A program made the position numbers and the translations under genes. Shown here in pieces: positions 35,645 to 43,229 of a stretch of DNA of 64,000 nt (positions are counted from its first letter, which is position 1; each line of letters starts with the position of its first letter). The stretch is from Pseudoxanthomonas indica. GTDB taxonomy: Bacteria > Pseudomonadota > Gammaproteobacteria > Xanthomonadales > Xanthomonadaceae. The notes beneath the pieces are model-generated. The model was given only the letters and a program-made list of their open reading frames with translations. It searched no databases and was not told where the DNA came from. The DNA lies in NCBI RefSeq assembly GCF_900167565.1, contig NZ_FUZV01000001.1:2209001-2273000 (forward strand). The letters are read 5' to 3'.

Positions 35645-35998
35645 ATGGACAAGGTGTTCATTGAAGGATTGCAGGCCGATGCCGTCATCGGCATCCATGA
35701 CTGGGAGAAGCGCATCCGCCAGACGCTTCGGCTGGATCTGGAACTGGGCTTCGACAACCGCGTGCCGGCAGCGACCGACGCGGTGACCGATACGCTGGAC
35801 TACGACGCCATCAGCCGCCGGCTGACCGCCTATATCGAAGGCTCCTCGTTCGGCCTGGTGGAAACCCTGGCCGAGCGCTGCGCGGCGATCCTGCAGGAAG
35901 AATTCGGCGTGGCCTGGTTGCGCCTGCGCCTGGCCAAGCCGGGCGCGGTGCGCAACGCGGTGGCGGTGGGCGTGATTATCGAGCGCGGCCGCGCATGA
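35645..35998 (+). CDS. folB: Dihydroneopterin aldolase
   Basis: A 117-residue FolB: MDKVFIEGLQADAVIGIHDWEK at the N-terminus, LDYDAISRRLTAYIEGSSFGLVETLAER in the middle (active-site Glu region) and a conserved VRLAKPGAVRNA-type end. It converts dihydroneopterin to hydroxymethyl-dihydropterin in folate synthesis. The stop overlaps the start of the folK-like gene (ATGA). Confidence 0.95.
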   Translation: MDKVFIEGLQADAVIGIHDWEKRIRQTLRLDLELGFDNRVPAATDAVTDTLDYDAISRRLTAYIEGSSFGLVETLAERCAAILQEEFGVAWLRLRLAKPGAVRNAVAVGVIIERGRA

Positions 35999-36399
35999 GC
36001 GAACGCGAGGCAGCGCATTACCTGCTGCTGCTGGGCAGTGCGCGCGAAGATGCTGCGTTGCGTGTCGCGCAGGCGCGTGACGGCCTGTCGAGCCTGGGCC
36101 AGATCGTCGCGGTTTCCGAGGTGGTCAGCGGACCCAGCGTCAGCCCGGGTGATCCGCATGTCTATGCCAACCAGGCCCTGCGGCTGGCCTCGCCGCTGGC
36201 GCGCGATGACTTGAACCTGGCGCTCAAGCAGCTGGAGTACCAGCTCGGTCGCCGGCCGGGCGATGCATCCTGCGCCATCGATATCGATCTGGCCCGCGAG
36301 TACGACGATGCCGGCGCGCTGCGCTGGGAAAACCCGGCCAAGCTGGCCCATCGCCTGTTCCTGGATCTGGCCGCGCAGGTGCAGCCCGAACGCGCCTAG
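35995..36399 (+). CDS. folK: HPPK/FolK-like protein, short and divergent
   Basis: A 134-residue protein recognisable as 6-hydroxymethyl-dihydropterin pyrophosphokinase-like by its LLLGSAREDA opening, VSEVVSGPS, YANQALRL, LEYQLGRRPGD and the metal-binding CAIDIDLA. It is about 25 residues shorter than usual HPPK, the usual LGSN is LGSA, and the PHP-x-M region near the end is not evident. It may be a weak, altered or non-canonical enzyme. Translationally coupled to folB; its stop overlaps the convergent SDR gene in CTAG. Confidence 0.75.
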   Translation: MSEREAAHYLLLLGSAREDAALRVAQARDGLSSLGQIVAVSEVVSGPSVSPGDPHVYANQALRLASPLARDDLNLALKQLEYQLGRRPGDASCAIDIDLAREYDDAGALRWENPAKLAHRLFLDLAAQVQPERA

Positions 36400-37136
36400 A
36401 TGAAGAGGCTGCGGCCGCCGTCCACCGCTATCAGCTGCCCGGTCACGTAGCCATTGCCATCCAGCAGCCAGCGCACCGCCGACACGATGTCTTCCGGTGA
36501 ACCCTGGCGCTTGAGCGCGGTGCGCGAATGCACCAGCTCCAGGGTTTCGGCCTTGATCGGATTCTCCGACCACAGCACGTTGCCTGGCGCGATCGCGTTG
36601 ACTCGAACTTCCGGCCCCAGTTCGCGCGCCAGCGACTGGGTCATCATCACCAGCGCCGCCTTGGCCATGCAGTAGATCGTGTGGCCGGCGAGCGGGCGCT
36701 GTGCGTAGATGTCGGCGATGTTGACGATGGCGCCATGGCTGGCTTTCAGGTGCGGCGCCGCCGCCTGTGCCAGGAAGAACGGCGCGCGCGCATTGGAGGC
36801 GAACAACTCGTCCCATTGCTGCGGCGTGGCCTGGCCAATCGGCGTGGCGTAGTAGGCCGAGGCGTTGTTGACCAGCGCATCGAGCCGGCCGTAGTGGCCG
36901 ACCGTGCGCGCGACCAGCTCGGGCAGGCGATCGAACTCGGCCAGGTCCGCATGCAGGGTCAGCACGCTGCCTTTGCGCTGCTGTTCCAGTTCTTCGGCCA
37001 AGGCCTGCATCTGCTCACCGGAGTGGCGATAGTGCAGCGCCAGCCGATAGCCGTCCGCATGCAGCGCCCGGGCTATCGCCGCACCCACGCGTTTGGCGCT
37101 GCCGGTGATCAAGGCGACGCGGTTGGACTCGGGCAT
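36396..37136 (-). CDS. SDR family oxidoreductase, pteridine reductase-like
   Basis: A 246-residue short-chain dehydrogenase. The NADP-binding motif is TGSAKRVG, the TGxxxRxG form that marks pteridine reductases (PTR1/FolM) instead of the usual TGxxxGxG. Further motifs: NNASAYYATP, the catalytic YCMAKAAL (YxxxK) and NAIAPGNVLW. It probably reduces dihydropteridines or dihydrofolate; the adjacent folB/folK pair supports this. The exact substrate remains inference. Confidence 0.88.
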   Translation of the reverse strand: MPESNRVALITGSAKRVGAAIARALHADGYRLALHYRHSGEQMQALAEELEQQRKGSVLTLHADLAEFDRLPELVARTVGHYGRLDALVNNASAYYATPIGQATPQQWDELFASNARAPFFLAQAAAPHLKASHGAIVNIADIYAQRPLAGHTIYCMAKAALVMMTQSLARELGPEVRVNAIAPGNVLWSENPIKAETLELVHSRTALKRQGSPEDIVSAVRWLLDGNGYVTGQLIAVDGGRSLFI

Positions 37137-37261
37137 GCGGATCTCCTGGCAGGGCGGGCGTCATGATCGCTGTCGACGCTTGACGGGCGGCGGCGGCATG
37201 GCGCATGTTGCATTGCATCACGTCCTGTCGCCTGCCGCGGCGGGGCCAGCGGAAGGATCGG

Positions 37262-38710
37262 ATGGACTGGGCCAAGTACCGTACCACCACCTTTGACGAA
37301 CTGATCCAGCCGGACGGTCGACCGCGTCCGGCCGCGCGCCGCCTGATCGACAGCCTGACCGGCTTGAACCCGCGCGAACTGGCCGAACGGCAACTGGCCG
37401 CCGATGTGATCGCGCAGGCGCAGGGCATCACCTTCACCGTGTACTCGGACGGGCGCAACGTTGACCGCACGCTGCCGTTCGACTTGATCCCCCGCGTCAT
37501 CGATCGCCGCGAATGGCAGCGCACCGAGGCCGGGCTGAAACAACGCATGCAGGCCCTGAACCAGTTCATCGGCGACATCTACGGCGAGCAGCGCATCGTG
37601 CAGGACAAGGTGTTCCCGGCCATGCTGCTGAAAGAGTCGGTGAACTTCCGCCCGCAGTGCGTGGGCATCAAGCCACCCTTGGGCGTGTGGGCGCATATCT
37701 GCGGTTCGGACCTGGTGCGCGACGGCGACGGCACGCTCTATGCGCTGGAAGACAACCTGCGCATTCCCAGCGGCGTGTCGTACATGCTGGAAAACCGCAT
37801 GGTCGCCAAGCGCGTTTTTCCCGAACTGTTCGAGACCAGCGCGATCCTGCCGGTGGATGACTATCCCGCGCAGCTGTACGACACACTCGCCGCGTTGTCG
37901 CCGCGGCCGGGCGACTCACCGGTAATCGCGCTGCTCACGCCGGGCGTGTTCAACAGCGCCTACTTCGAGCATGCCTATCTGGCGCAGGCGATGGGCATCG
38001 AACTGGTGGAAGGCAGCGACCTGTTCGTGTCCGACGACGACTGCACCTACATGCGCACGGTGTACGGCCCGCAGCGCGTGGACGTGATCTACCGGCGCAT
38101 CGATGATCTGTACCTGGATCCGGAAGCCTTCCATCCCGACTCCATGCTGGGCGTGCCCGGACTGCTGCGCAGCTGGCGTGCCGGCAAGGTCGCCCTGGCC
38201 AATGCACCGGGCGCCGGCGTGGCCGATGACAAGGTGGTGTTTGCCTACGTGCCGCAGATGATCAAGTACTACCTGGATCAGGATCCGATCCTGCCCAACG
38301 TGCCCAGCTACCTCTGCCACGACAAGCGCGATCGCAAGTACGTGCTGGAACACCTGGACCAACTGGTGGTCAAGCCCGCCAACGAATCCGGCGGCTACGG
38401 CATGCTGATCGGACCGCGCGCCAGCCAGCAGGAACGCGCAAAGTTCCGCGAACTGATCCTGGCCAATCCGCGCAACTACATGGCCCAGCCGACACTGTCC
38501 CTGTCCACCGCGCCGATCGTGACGCCACAGGGTCCGTCGCCACGCCATCTGGATCTGCGTCCGTTCGTGCTGTCGCGCGAGGATATCTACGTCACCACCG
38601 GTGGATTGACGCGGGTGGCGATGACGGAAGGCTCGCTGGTGGTGAACTCCTCGCAGGGCGGCGGGGCCAAGGACACCTGGGTGGTCGATCTCGAAGAGGA
38701 AGACGCCTGA
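37262..38710 (+). CDS. Circularly permuted type 2 ATP-grasp protein
   Basis: A 482-residue protein of the family often annotated DUF404/DUF407. Landmarks are QRMQALNQFIGDIYGEQRIV, GVSYMLENRMVAKRVFPELF, VDVIYRRIDDLYLDP and LVVKPANESGGYGMLIGP (ATP-grasp lysine and glycine loop). GGAAGGA lies upstream of ATG 37262; the longer frame is not supported. The family is predicted to ligate peptides and normally sits with an alpha-E gene, a transglutaminase and the Anbu protease; most of that cluster is here. Confidence 0.92.
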   Translation: MDWAKYRTTTFDELIQPDGRPRPAARRLIDSLTGLNPRELAERQLAADVIAQAQGITFTVYSDGRNVDRTLPFDLIPRVIDRREWQRTEAGLKQRMQALNQFIGDIYGEQRIVQDKVFPAMLLKESVNFRPQCVGIKPPLGVWAHICGSDLVRDGDGTLYALEDNLRIPSGVSYMLENRMVAKRVFPELFETSAILPVDDYPAQLYDTLAALSPRPGDSPVIALLTPGVFNSAYFEHAYLAQAMGIELVEGSDLFVSDDDCTYMRTVYGPQRVDVIYRRIDDLYLDPEAFHPDSMLGVPGLLRSWRAGKVALANAPGAGVADDKVVFAYVPQMIKYYLDQDPILPNVPSYLCHDKRDRKYVLEHLDQLVVKPANESGGYGMLIGPRASQQERAKFRELILANPRNYMAQPTLSLSTAPIVTPQGPSPRHLDLRPFVLSREDIYVTTGGLTRVAMTEGSLVVNSSQGGGAKDTWVVDLEEEDA

Positions 38711-39648
38711 TGCTTTCGCGCGTCGCCGAAAACCTCTACTGGTTCAGCCGCTACCTTCGCCGCGCGGAAAACACCGCGCGCCTCATCGGCGTCGGCAGCC
38801 AGCTGCAACTGGATCTGCCGCGCAGCGTGCGCTTCACCTGGCGGCCGATGATCGATACCGTCGGCGCCAGCGAATGCTTCGCCGAGCACTACCCCGATGA
38901 TGGCGAAGCAGATGATGGCCAGGTGGTCGGCTTCCTGTTGCTGGATCCGCGCAATCCGTCCTCGCTGCACAGTTCGGTGGAATCGGCGCGCGAGATCCTG
39001 CGCGGCATCCGCGACACCCTGCCTTCGGAAGTGTGGGAAGCCATCAACGATCTGCACCAGCACATCGGCAGCAGCGGCGAGCGCGGACTGACCCGGCGCT
39101 ATCGGGTCGACTTCCTCACCCGCATCGTCGATGGCTGCCTGAAGGTGTCCGGCCTGCTCAGCGCCAACGTCAGCCGCGACATCGGCTTCCAGTTCCTGCG
39201 CCTGGGCACCGCGCTGGAGCAGGCCGACATGACCACCCGCATCATCGATGCCGGCGCTTCCGGGCTGGTCACCCCGCGCAGCGAGGAAGATCGCGAGACC
39301 TTCCGCAACCTGCAATGGATGGCGGTGCTGCGTTCACTGGCGGCCTACCAGATGTACCGCCGCCACGTGCGCCAGCGTGTCACCGCCGAGCTGGCGTTGC
39401 GCTTCCTGCTGCAGAACGCCGAGTTTCCGCGCAGCGTGCAGTTCTGCCTGACCCGCATCCAGAACGTGCTGCCGACCATGCCACCGCGTCCGGCCGTGGA
39501 TCGTCACCTCAACCGCGTGATCGGCCAGACCCGCAATGCCGATGCGTACTGGTTGGCCAGCCACGACCCGGCCAGCTTCATGGATGAAATCCAGGTCCAC
39601 CTGGGGGCGATGCACGATGCGATCGCGGCGGGGTATTTCGCCGACTGA
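38710..39648 (+). CDS. Alpha-E domain-containing protein
   Basis: A 312-residue all-helical protein with the alpha-E opening MLSRVAENLYWFSRYLRRAENTARLI, the repeated NLYWxxRYxxRAE-type signature, and LRLGTALEQADMTTRIID later. The start codon overlaps the stop of the ATP-grasp gene (TGATG), so the pair is translationally coupled. It belongs to the predicted peptide-modification/proteasome-like cluster. Confidence 0.93.
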   Translation: MLSRVAENLYWFSRYLRRAENTARLIGVGSQLQLDLPRSVRFTWRPMIDTVGASECFAEHYPDDGEADDGQVVGFLLLDPRNPSSLHSSVESAREILRGIRDTLPSEVWEAINDLHQHIGSSGERGLTRRYRVDFLTRIVDGCLKVSGLLSANVSRDIGFQFLRLGTALEQADMTTRIIDAGASGLVTPRSEEDRETFRNLQWMAVLRSLAAYQMYRRHVRQRVTAELALRFLLQNAEFPRSVQFCLTRIQNVLPTMPPRPAVDRHLNRVIGQTRNADAYWLASHDPASFMDEIQVHLGAMHDAIAAGYFAD

Positions 39649-39711
39649 GCTGGCGTTGCCGACCCCGCACCCAACGAGTAGGATTCAATCCTGTTCCCTG
39701 GGGGCGCGGCC

Positions 39712-39981
39712 ATGCGCAGCACTCAACAGTTCAGCATCACCCTACCGAATGAGATGGCAGATACCGTGCGCGCAAAAGTGGCATCCGGCGAATACGCGAC
39801 CGAAAGCGAGGTCATACGCGATGGTCTGCGCGCCCTGCTGGCACGGGATCGTGCCGTGGAGGCCTGGCTGAAGCAGGAAGTTGCACCGGCCGCCAAGGCG
39901 CTGGCAGCGGATCCCACGCGTGGTGTTTCAGCGTCCCAAGTCAAACAGCAACTGGCAGCTCGGCGCCGCGCCAAGGAATGA
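39712..39981 (+). CDS. parD: ParD-type antitoxin
   Basis: An 89-residue protein: a ribbon-helix-helix N-terminus (QQFSITLPNEMADTVRAKVASGEYATESEVIRDGLR is the ParD pattern, shown here by QFSITLPNEMA and SEVIRDGLRAL), followed by an acidic/basic helical tail that would wrap the toxin. It should autoregulate the operon through the RHH domain. The toxin gene starts 6 bases after the stop. Confidence 0.92.
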   Translation: MRSTQQFSITLPNEMADTVRAKVASGEYATESEVIRDGLRALLARDRAVEAWLKQEVAPAAKALAADPTRGVSASQVKQQLAARRRAKE

Positions 39982-39987
39982 GCACGA

Positions 39988-40299
39988 GTGAGCTTCACCG
40001 TTCGGTTTGCGCCAGAAGTGGCGGCGCAGTTGCAGGCCATTGAAGACTTCATTTCACGGACTCAGGCCACCACGACGGCAGCGGCGTTCGTCGACGCCAT
40101 CGTCAGCCATTGCGAAAACTTGGCGACATTCCCGCTGCGTGGCATCCGCCGCGATGACCTGCTGCCCGGACTGCGCATCAGCCACTATCGGGGCCGCACC
40201 ATCATCGCCTTCACGGTCGACACACCGGCCAGCGTCGTGTCCATCCTGGGGGTGTACTACGGTGGCCGTGACTACGACGCAGTGATCGTTGGCGCGTAG
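39988..40299 (+). CDS. parE: ParE/RelE-family toxin
   Basis: A 103-residue toxin with the ParE fold sequence: FTVRFAPEVAAQLQAIEDFI, a middle FPLRGIRRDDLLPGLRI and terminal VVSILGVYYGGRDYD. It starts at GTG 39988. ParE toxins poison DNA gyrase; the RelE/ParE group also holds ribosome-dependent nucleases, so the target is inferred. With parD it forms a complete type II module inserted between the alpha-E gene and the proteasome-type protease gene. Confidence 0.92.
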   Translation: MSFTVRFAPEVAAQLQAIEDFISRTQATTTAAAFVDAIVSHCENLATFPLRGIRRDDLLPGLRISHYRGRTIIAFTVDTPASVVSILGVYYGGRDYDAVIVGA

Positions 40300-40515
40300 C
40301 AAGGCTGCGGCTACGGTATTGAAGGCGGGTCACCTGCGCCTTGCCCTGCCGCGAATCAAACTCGACGATGGCAAATCTGCCCTCCGGCAGCTTGTCCAGG
40401 CGGCTGTAGTAGTCAATGCGCGCCGCGTCGCGGGCCAGCGGCCTGTCGACTATCGAGCGGGTCAGCCGCATCGTCGTGGTGAACACGGTCTCATTGCTGT
40501 TTTCATGGAACCAGA
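40300..40515 (-). other. Coding-like segment without a recognised gene
   Basis: On the minus strand one frame stays open across the whole gap and keeps G or C at most third positions from about 40515 to 40310, as in real genes of this genome. It reads NETVFTTTMRLTRSIVDRPL, then RIDYYSRLDKLPEGRFAIVE. It has no convincing start and merges at both ends into the antisense of its neighbours. It is most likely the remnant of a gene cut when the ParDE pair or the protease gene moved in. Confidence 0.4.
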
Positions 40516-41346
40516 CTACTGCTGGCCTTGCATATCCCCGGGGTCGCGGCGGGTCGCGGTGTTGCGAGGTGGTGCATGCCGTGGCGCGCTCGACGGCTCG
40601 GCGTCCTCGGCGCGTGCCGGTTCCCACGGAAAACGCGGCAGGCTGTGCACGGCCGCTTCCAGCTTCTGCGACCAGCTGTCGTGGATTTCCGCGTAGAGCG
40701 GTGTATCGCCTTCCAGGCGCATCTGCTGGGTCAGCTTGAGATCGCCATTGCGCAGCAGCGCCAGATCAATCGGCATGCCCACCGACAGGTTGGAGCGGAT
40801 GGTCGAGTCCAGCGAGACCAGCGCACAGCGGGCGGCATTCTCCAGCGAGGTCTCCGGGCGCAGGATGCGATCCAGGATCGGCTTGCCGTACTTGGATTCG
40901 CCGATCTGCAGGTACGGCGTTTCCGGCGAGGCGGCGATGCAGTTGCCGAGCGGATAGATCATGTACAGCCCCGGTCGCTCGCCGGCGATCTGGCCACCGA
41001 GGATCAAGGTGGACTGCACGCTCACGCCGCTGTGCTGCGGATCGTTGCCGATCCTGGCCTGGCTGGAGACAAGCACCTCGCCGACGTACTCGGCCACCTG
41101 GTAGAGGTGGCGGAAGCTGCGCAGGTTGCGTGGCGCGCCGTCATCCACGTCGCTCTGCAACTTGGAGATGGTGAGCTGGGTGGTGGCCAGGTTGCCCGCC
41201 GACAGCAACACGAACACGCGCTCGCCGGGAAACTCGAAGGTGTGCATCTTGCGGTGCACCCGCACATCATCGAACGAGGCGCTGGTGCGCGTGTCGGCGG
41301 CAAACACCAGGCCCTGATCCACTTCGATGCCGACGCAATAAGTCAT
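40516..41346 (-). CDS. Proteasome-type protease (Anbu / bacterial proteasome homologue)
   Basis: A 276-residue Ntn-hydrolase. It starts MTYCVGIEVDQGLVFAADTRT, the Anbu form with Thr2 as the likely nucleophile, then VFVLLSAGNLATTQL and LILGGQIAGERPGLYMIYPLGN, and a conserved SKYGKPILDR. The last about 40 residues are an Ala/Pro/Arg-rich extension. The start at 41346 is set by this motif; the longer frame is shadow. It belongs functionally with the ATP-grasp and alpha-E genes, but here it is on the opposite strand and separated by the ParDE insertion. Confidence 0.93.
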   Translation of the reverse strand: MTYCVGIEVDQGLVFAADTRTSASFDDVRVHRKMHTFEFPGERVFVLLSAGNLATTQLTISKLQSDVDDGAPRNLRSFRHLYQVAEYVGEVLVSSQARIGNDPQHSGVSVQSTLILGGQIAGERPGLYMIYPLGNCIAASPETPYLQIGESKYGKPILDRILRPETSLENAARCALVSLDSTIRSNLSVGMPIDLALLRNGDLKLTQQMRLEGDTPLYAEIHDSWSQKLEAAVHSLPRFPWEPARAEDAEPSSAPRHAPPRNTATRRDPGDMQGQQ

Positions 41347-41467
41347 GATCCGTCCGTTGCTGCTGTGCACCACGATTGTAGGCAGTTTTGCCGGGCGTGC
41401 CAGTCGGGAACGGGGTTTCCGGCGACGATCCGTACAATGGCCTTCCCCACCCGACGTTGCCCGCCCC

Positions 41468-42652
41468 ATGGCTGCCCCGCTTCCTTTGCCCGATGACGAC
41501 GCGCTGGCGCATAGCCAGCACCTGAGCGACCTGATCCGCCAGGAGATGCGCGCCGAGGGCGGGCGCATGCCGTTCTCGCGCTTCATGGAGCGCTGCCTGT
41601 ACGCGCCCGGGCTCGGTTACTACAGCGCCGGCAGCACCAAGTTCGGCGAGGCCGGCGATTTCATCACCGCGCCGGAGCTCGGGCCGCTGTTCGCCACCTG
41701 CGTGGCCACGGCGGTCGCGCCGGTGATGCAGCAGTTGGGCCCGCAGGCGGAGTTCTTCGAGATTGGCGGTGGCAGCGGCGCCTTCGCCGAGATCATGCTC
41801 AAGCGGATGCTCGAGCTGGATGCCTTGCCCACGCGCTACGCCATCCTGGAGCCGAGTGCGGATCTGCGCGAGCGCCAGCGCGAACGCCTGGCGCGGCGAC
41901 TGGTGCCGCCGGTGTTCGAATTGGTGGAATGGCTGGATGGTCCGCCCGGCGAACCGTGGAATGGCGTGCTGTTCGCCAACGAGGTGATCGATGCACTGCC
42001 CACGCCGCGCTTCACCCTGCGCGATGGCGAGGTGTTCGAGGAATACGTCGCGCTGGACGAGCAGGGGAGTTTCATCCGCGAGGATCGCCCGGCCGACGCC
42101 TTGCTGGCGGCGGCGGTGCGGCATGTCGAACGCTACCTGGAGCAGCCGTTCGCGGACGGCTACCGTTCCGAGTTGCTGCCGCAGCTGCCGTACTGGATCC
42201 AGGCGGTGATGGGTGGCCTGCAGTCCGGCGCCATGCTGTTTGCCGACTATGGCTACCCGCGTCGCGAGTTCTACCTGCCGGATCGCGACCAGGGAACCTT
42301 GCGCGCCTTCTATCGCCAGCACCTGCATGCCGACGCGTACCTGCATCCGGGTCTGCAGGATCTGACCGCGTCGGTCGACTTCACCGCACTGGCCGAAGCC
42401 GGCACCAACGCGGGCTTTGATCTGGCTGGTTACAGCGATCAGGCCAGCTTCCTGCTGGGCAACGGTCTGCCGGACCGCCTGCAGGAAATCGAGGAGCGCG
42501 CCGATGAAGCAGCCAAACTGCGTTTCCGCAACGAGGCCAAGAAGCTGACCCTGCCCAGCGAGATGGGCGAGCGCTTCCAGGTGATGGGATTCTCGCGCGA
42601 TGTCGAGTTCGGCACGGCGTTCCTGGCCAATGATCTGACCTGGCGGCTGTGA
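41468..42652 (+). CDS. SAM-dependent methyltransferase, MidA/NDUFAF7 family
   Basis: A 394-residue protein with MPFSRFMERCLYAPGLGYYSAG at the N-terminus, GEAGDFITAPELGPLF, the SAM-binding FEIGGGSGAFAEIML and FANEVIDALPTPRF, all hallmarks of the family whose mitochondrial member methylates an arginine of complex I. The bacterial substrate is not known. The start at 41468 follows a non-coding stretch; the frame upstream is spurious. The stop overlaps the VanZ gene (TGATG). Confidence 0.93.
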   Translation: MAAPLPLPDDDALAHSQHLSDLIRQEMRAEGGRMPFSRFMERCLYAPGLGYYSAGSTKFGEAGDFITAPELGPLFATCVATAVAPVMQQLGPQAEFFEIGGGSGAFAEIMLKRMLELDALPTRYAILEPSADLRERQRERLARRLVPPVFELVEWLDGPPGEPWNGVLFANEVIDALPTPRFTLRDGEVFEEYVALDEQGSFIREDRPADALLAAAVRHVERYLEQPFADGYRSELLPQLPYWIQAVMGGLQSGAMLFADYGYPRREFYLPDRDQGTLRAFYRQHLHADAYLHPGLQDLTASVDFTALAEAGTNAGFDLAGYSDQASFLLGNGLPDRLQEIEERADEAAKLRFRNEAKKLTLPSEMGERFQVMGFSRDVEFGTAFLANDLTWRL

Positions 42653-43044
42653 TGCTGGCGGGACTGAAGCCATTCCGGCGCCCGGCGCTGTGGTTGGGGC
42701 TGTGGCTGCTGTCCATTGCCATCGTGGTGATCCTGTCGCTGACGCCGCCGCCACCGTTTCCGGATCTGCCGTCGGGTACCGACAAGCTCGAACATGCCTT
42801 GTCTTACGGCCTGCTGGCGTGTGGCGCGGTGCAGCTGTTCCTGCGCCGCAGCAGCCAGTGGCTGGCGGGCCTGGGCCTGGTGGCGATGGGCGTGGGACTG
42901 GAGTTCGCGCAGGGCGCGTTCACCACTGATCGCATGCAGGATCCCGCCGATGCGATCGCCAACAGCGTGGGCGTGCTGTTGGGGTTGGCCACCGGGTTCA
43001 CCCCGATGCGCGACTGGCTGTTGAGAGCCGAGGCAAAGCGCTGA
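42652..43044 (+). CDS. VanZ family membrane protein
   Basis: A 130-residue protein with four hydrophobic segments and the VanZ-like pattern DKLEHALSYGLLACGAVQLFL, then GVGLEFAQGAFTTDRMQDPADAIANSVGVLLG. Named after a teicoplanin-resistance accessory protein, but most members are uncharacterised. A GTG one codon earlier (42649) is an alternative start. Coupled to the methyltransferase gene. Confidence 0.88.
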   Translation: MLAGLKPFRRPALWLGLWLLSIAIVVILSLTPPPPFPDLPSGTDKLEHALSYGLLACGAVQLFLRRSSQWLAGLGLVAMGVGLEFAQGAFTTDRMQDPADAIANSVGVLLGLATGFTPMRDWLLRAEAKR

Positions 43045-43055
43045 GCCACGCCCAC

Positions 43056-43201
43056 CGTCGCGTTTCTGTAGGAGGGGCTTTAGCCCCGAACCTGATGAAT
43101 CTTAAGATCGCGGGTATTCCCGCCATCTGACCCAGTACGAGCTTCGGGGCTGGCTTCCAACAGACGCATGTCTGGTCAGCCCCTCCTACAGAAACGCGAC
43201 G
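43056..43201. repeat. REPIN-like long palindrome between VanZ and hexosaminidase genes
   Basis: Perfect 24-base inverted arms at 43056-43079 and 43178-43201 (core TTTCTGTAGGAGGGGCT). The left arm continues into a small REP hairpin, GGGGCTTTAGCCCC, and a matching TTCGGGGCTGGC lies before the right arm. This is the layout of two REP elements in inverted orientation (REPIN) as found between genes of xanthomonads. It lies between two convergent genes and could also end transcription. Confidence 0.85.
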
Positions 43202-43229
43202 GCATGGTGCGTGGAGCAGGCGGAATCCG

